Below, one piece after another: positions 45,061 to 46,264 of a stretch of DNA of 46,264 nt (positions are counted from its first letter, which is position 1; every line of letters starts with the position of its first letter). The position numbers and the translations under genes are program-made. This stretch comes from Ignavibacteriaceae bacterium. GTDB lineage: Bacteria; Bacteroidota; Ignavibacteria; Ignavibacteriales; Ignavibacteriaceae. The notes below the pieces were generated by a model, which made no database searches, was not told where the DNA came from, and worked only from the letters and a program-made list of their open reading frames with translations. Location of the stretch: positions 1 to 46,264 of the forward strand of contig JABDPB010000065.1 in NCBI GenBank assembly GCA_013042995.1, given 5' to 3'.

Positions 45061-46264
45061 ATGATTGTAAATAAAAAATCAATATTTATCTTCAGACTTC
45101 TAAGCGATTTACTTTTACTGAACGGTGCATTCCTTGTTTCTGCAATTGTAGCACAATCGTGGGAGATACTACTTGATAGAAATTACATGTTTTTCCTGCT
45201 TATCAGTTTGAACCTGATTTGGGTTGTTACATCCAACTATTTCAACCTCTATGATGATTTTAATTCAAGAAATTTTCCTGTTCAATTTGTAAACATTTTA
45301 AAGAATAGCATCATCCAAATTTTAGCAACTGTTTTTTTCATCTTTCTTGTAAAAGAAGATTTATTCACCCGCTACTTTATTGTTTACTACGCAATGCTGC
45401 TTGTTTTTTTTATTTGTTTACGGGTTATTCTTTTCAGAAAAATTTTGAAATACTTAAGACGGAGAGGGAAAAATATAAGAAACCTCATGATTGTTGGCGA
45501 GGGTAAATTTGCTGAAAATTTTGAAACAATGATTGGTAGTAATCCTGATTTTGGATACGATTTAAAGCAAACACTTGGACTGAATAATGATTCTTCTTCA
45601 GAATCCATTAAAGAGCAAATGGAATATTCAATTAAATCATTTTCAATAGATGAAGTGGTAATTGCGTTTTCCGATGCATCTCGGGAATTAATCGATAGCA
45701 TCATAAAGACTTGCAACAATAATGCTGTAAAAGTTCACATCATTCCCGATTACTTAAATTTTGTTTCGAACAGATTTCAACTAACATCATTCGGTGATTT
45801 TCCGATTATTACAGTACGACGCGAACCACTGGATGAAGTTCAATGGAGAATTGTGAAGCGTTCTTTCGATTTAATTTTCTCGCTGTTCGTAATTGTTTTT
45901 ATACTAATCTGGATGATACCATTGATTTTTATTTTATCAACATTTTTATCTAAAAGCTCCGTCTGGTTTATTCAAAAGAGAATTGGAACAAAAAACAAAA
46001 AGTTCAATTGCTATAAATTTAGAACAATGCTGCCTGAAATAGAACCGGATAAAAAATTTAAGCCAGTAATTGAAAACGATCCGCGAGTTACAAAGTTTGG
46101 CCGGTTTTTAAGGAAATCTAACTTGGATGAGCTACCTCAATTTATAAATGTTTTAAAGGGGGAGATGTCCGTAGTCGGTCCACGTCCGCACGCTGTTTCC
46201 TACAACGATATGTATGGAAAAATAGTAGATGAAATTCGTCTAAGGCACAATGTTAAACCAGGTA
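45061..46264 (+). CDS. Undecaprenyl-phosphate sugar phosphotransferase (C-terminus outside window)
   Basis: The open frame from ATG 45061 runs off the window after 401 codons. Four N-terminal membrane helices (about 10-110) are followed by a Rossmann-like domain (NLMIVGEGKFAENF, about 142-230), another helix near 285-305, and the bacterial sugar transferase domain with WFIQKRIGTKNKKFNCYKFRTM, DPRVTKFGRFLRKSNLDELPQFINV and GEMSVVGPRPHAV. This WcaJ/WbaP-type layout starts lipid-linked polysaccharide assembly by moving a sugar phosphate to undecaprenyl phosphate. It follows three glycosyltransferase genes and indicates that the polysaccharide locus continues to the right. Confidence 0.92.
   Translation, partial: MIVNKKSIFIFRLLSDLLLLNGAFLVSAIVAQSWEILLDRNYMFFLLISLNLIWVVTSNYFNLYDDFNSRNFPVQFVNILKNSIIQILATVFFIFLVKEDLFTRYFIVYYAMLLVFFICLRVILFRKILKYLRRRGKNIRNLMIVGEGKFAENFETMIGSNPDFGYDLKQTLGLNNDSSSESIKEQMEYSIKSFSIDEVVIAFSDASRELIDSIIKTCNNNAVKVHIIPDYLNFVSNRFQLTSFGDFPIITVRREPLDEVQWRIVKRSFDLIFSLFVIVFILIWMIPLIFILSTFLSKSSVWFIQKRIGTKNKKFNCYKFRTMLPEIEPDKKFKPVIENDPRVTKFGRFLRKSNLDELPQFINVLKGEMSVVGPRPHAVSYNDMYGKIVDEIRLRHNVKPG

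Overview
The window is an AT-rich stretch of a bacterial chromosome, densely packed and mostly housekeeping. It has lipid A genes (lpxB, lpxK and an LpxJ-type acyltransferase) and an outer-surface polysaccharide cluster, so the cell is Gram-negative. The gene set, many UUG starts, a promoter that exactly fits the Bacteroidota pattern TTG-N19-TAnnTTTG, and a Bacteroidota-type alpha-2-macroglobulin all point to the Bacteroidota/Chlorobi group. Ignavibacteria is my best guess; that placement is inference. I saw no tRNA, rRNA, CRISPR, insertion sequence or phage gene.

Left part (1-20353), all on the minus strand. It runs from tpiA through a secreted/membrane GH2-like protein, smc, a HAD phosphatase, an ICMT-family methyltransferase, lpxB, a DUF374 (LpxJ-like) acyltransferase, lpxK, pyruvate phosphate dikinase, queA and ispD to a very large alpha-2-macroglobulin that leaves the window at base 1. 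The run from the HAD gene to lpxK overlaps or nearly abuts and looks like a lipid A operon.

Middle (20440-35856), mixed strands: an MFS transporter, queC-queF (queuosine precursors; queA lies in the left part), glnD, murI, L-asparaginase, an Nfu iron-sulfur scaffold, a methylguanine methyltransferase, a KamA-family radical SAM aminomutase, a 54-residue basic protein, plsY-gpsA (phospholipid start), dgt and recG.

The most interesting unit is at 36039-39905. A consensus promoter is followed by four overlapping or nearly abutting genes (two D-Ala-D-Ala-ligase-like ATP-grasp enzymes, a GNAT acyltransferase and a true lysine 2,3-aminomutase) and a strong terminator. The layout suggests a small self-contained pathway that makes beta-lysine, acylates it or a derivative, and joins it to other amino or carboxy compounds. 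I know of no named system with this composition. Its first gene appears to start at a rare AUU codon. A second KamA homologue 9 kb away has different substrate-contact residues, so the window carries two aminomutases of probably different specificity.

Right end (39924-46264): nadK and a DUF1844 gene, then three family-4 glycosyltransferases and the start of a polyprenyl-phosphate sugar transferase. This is the edge of an exopolysaccharide or O-antigen locus that continues beyond the window.
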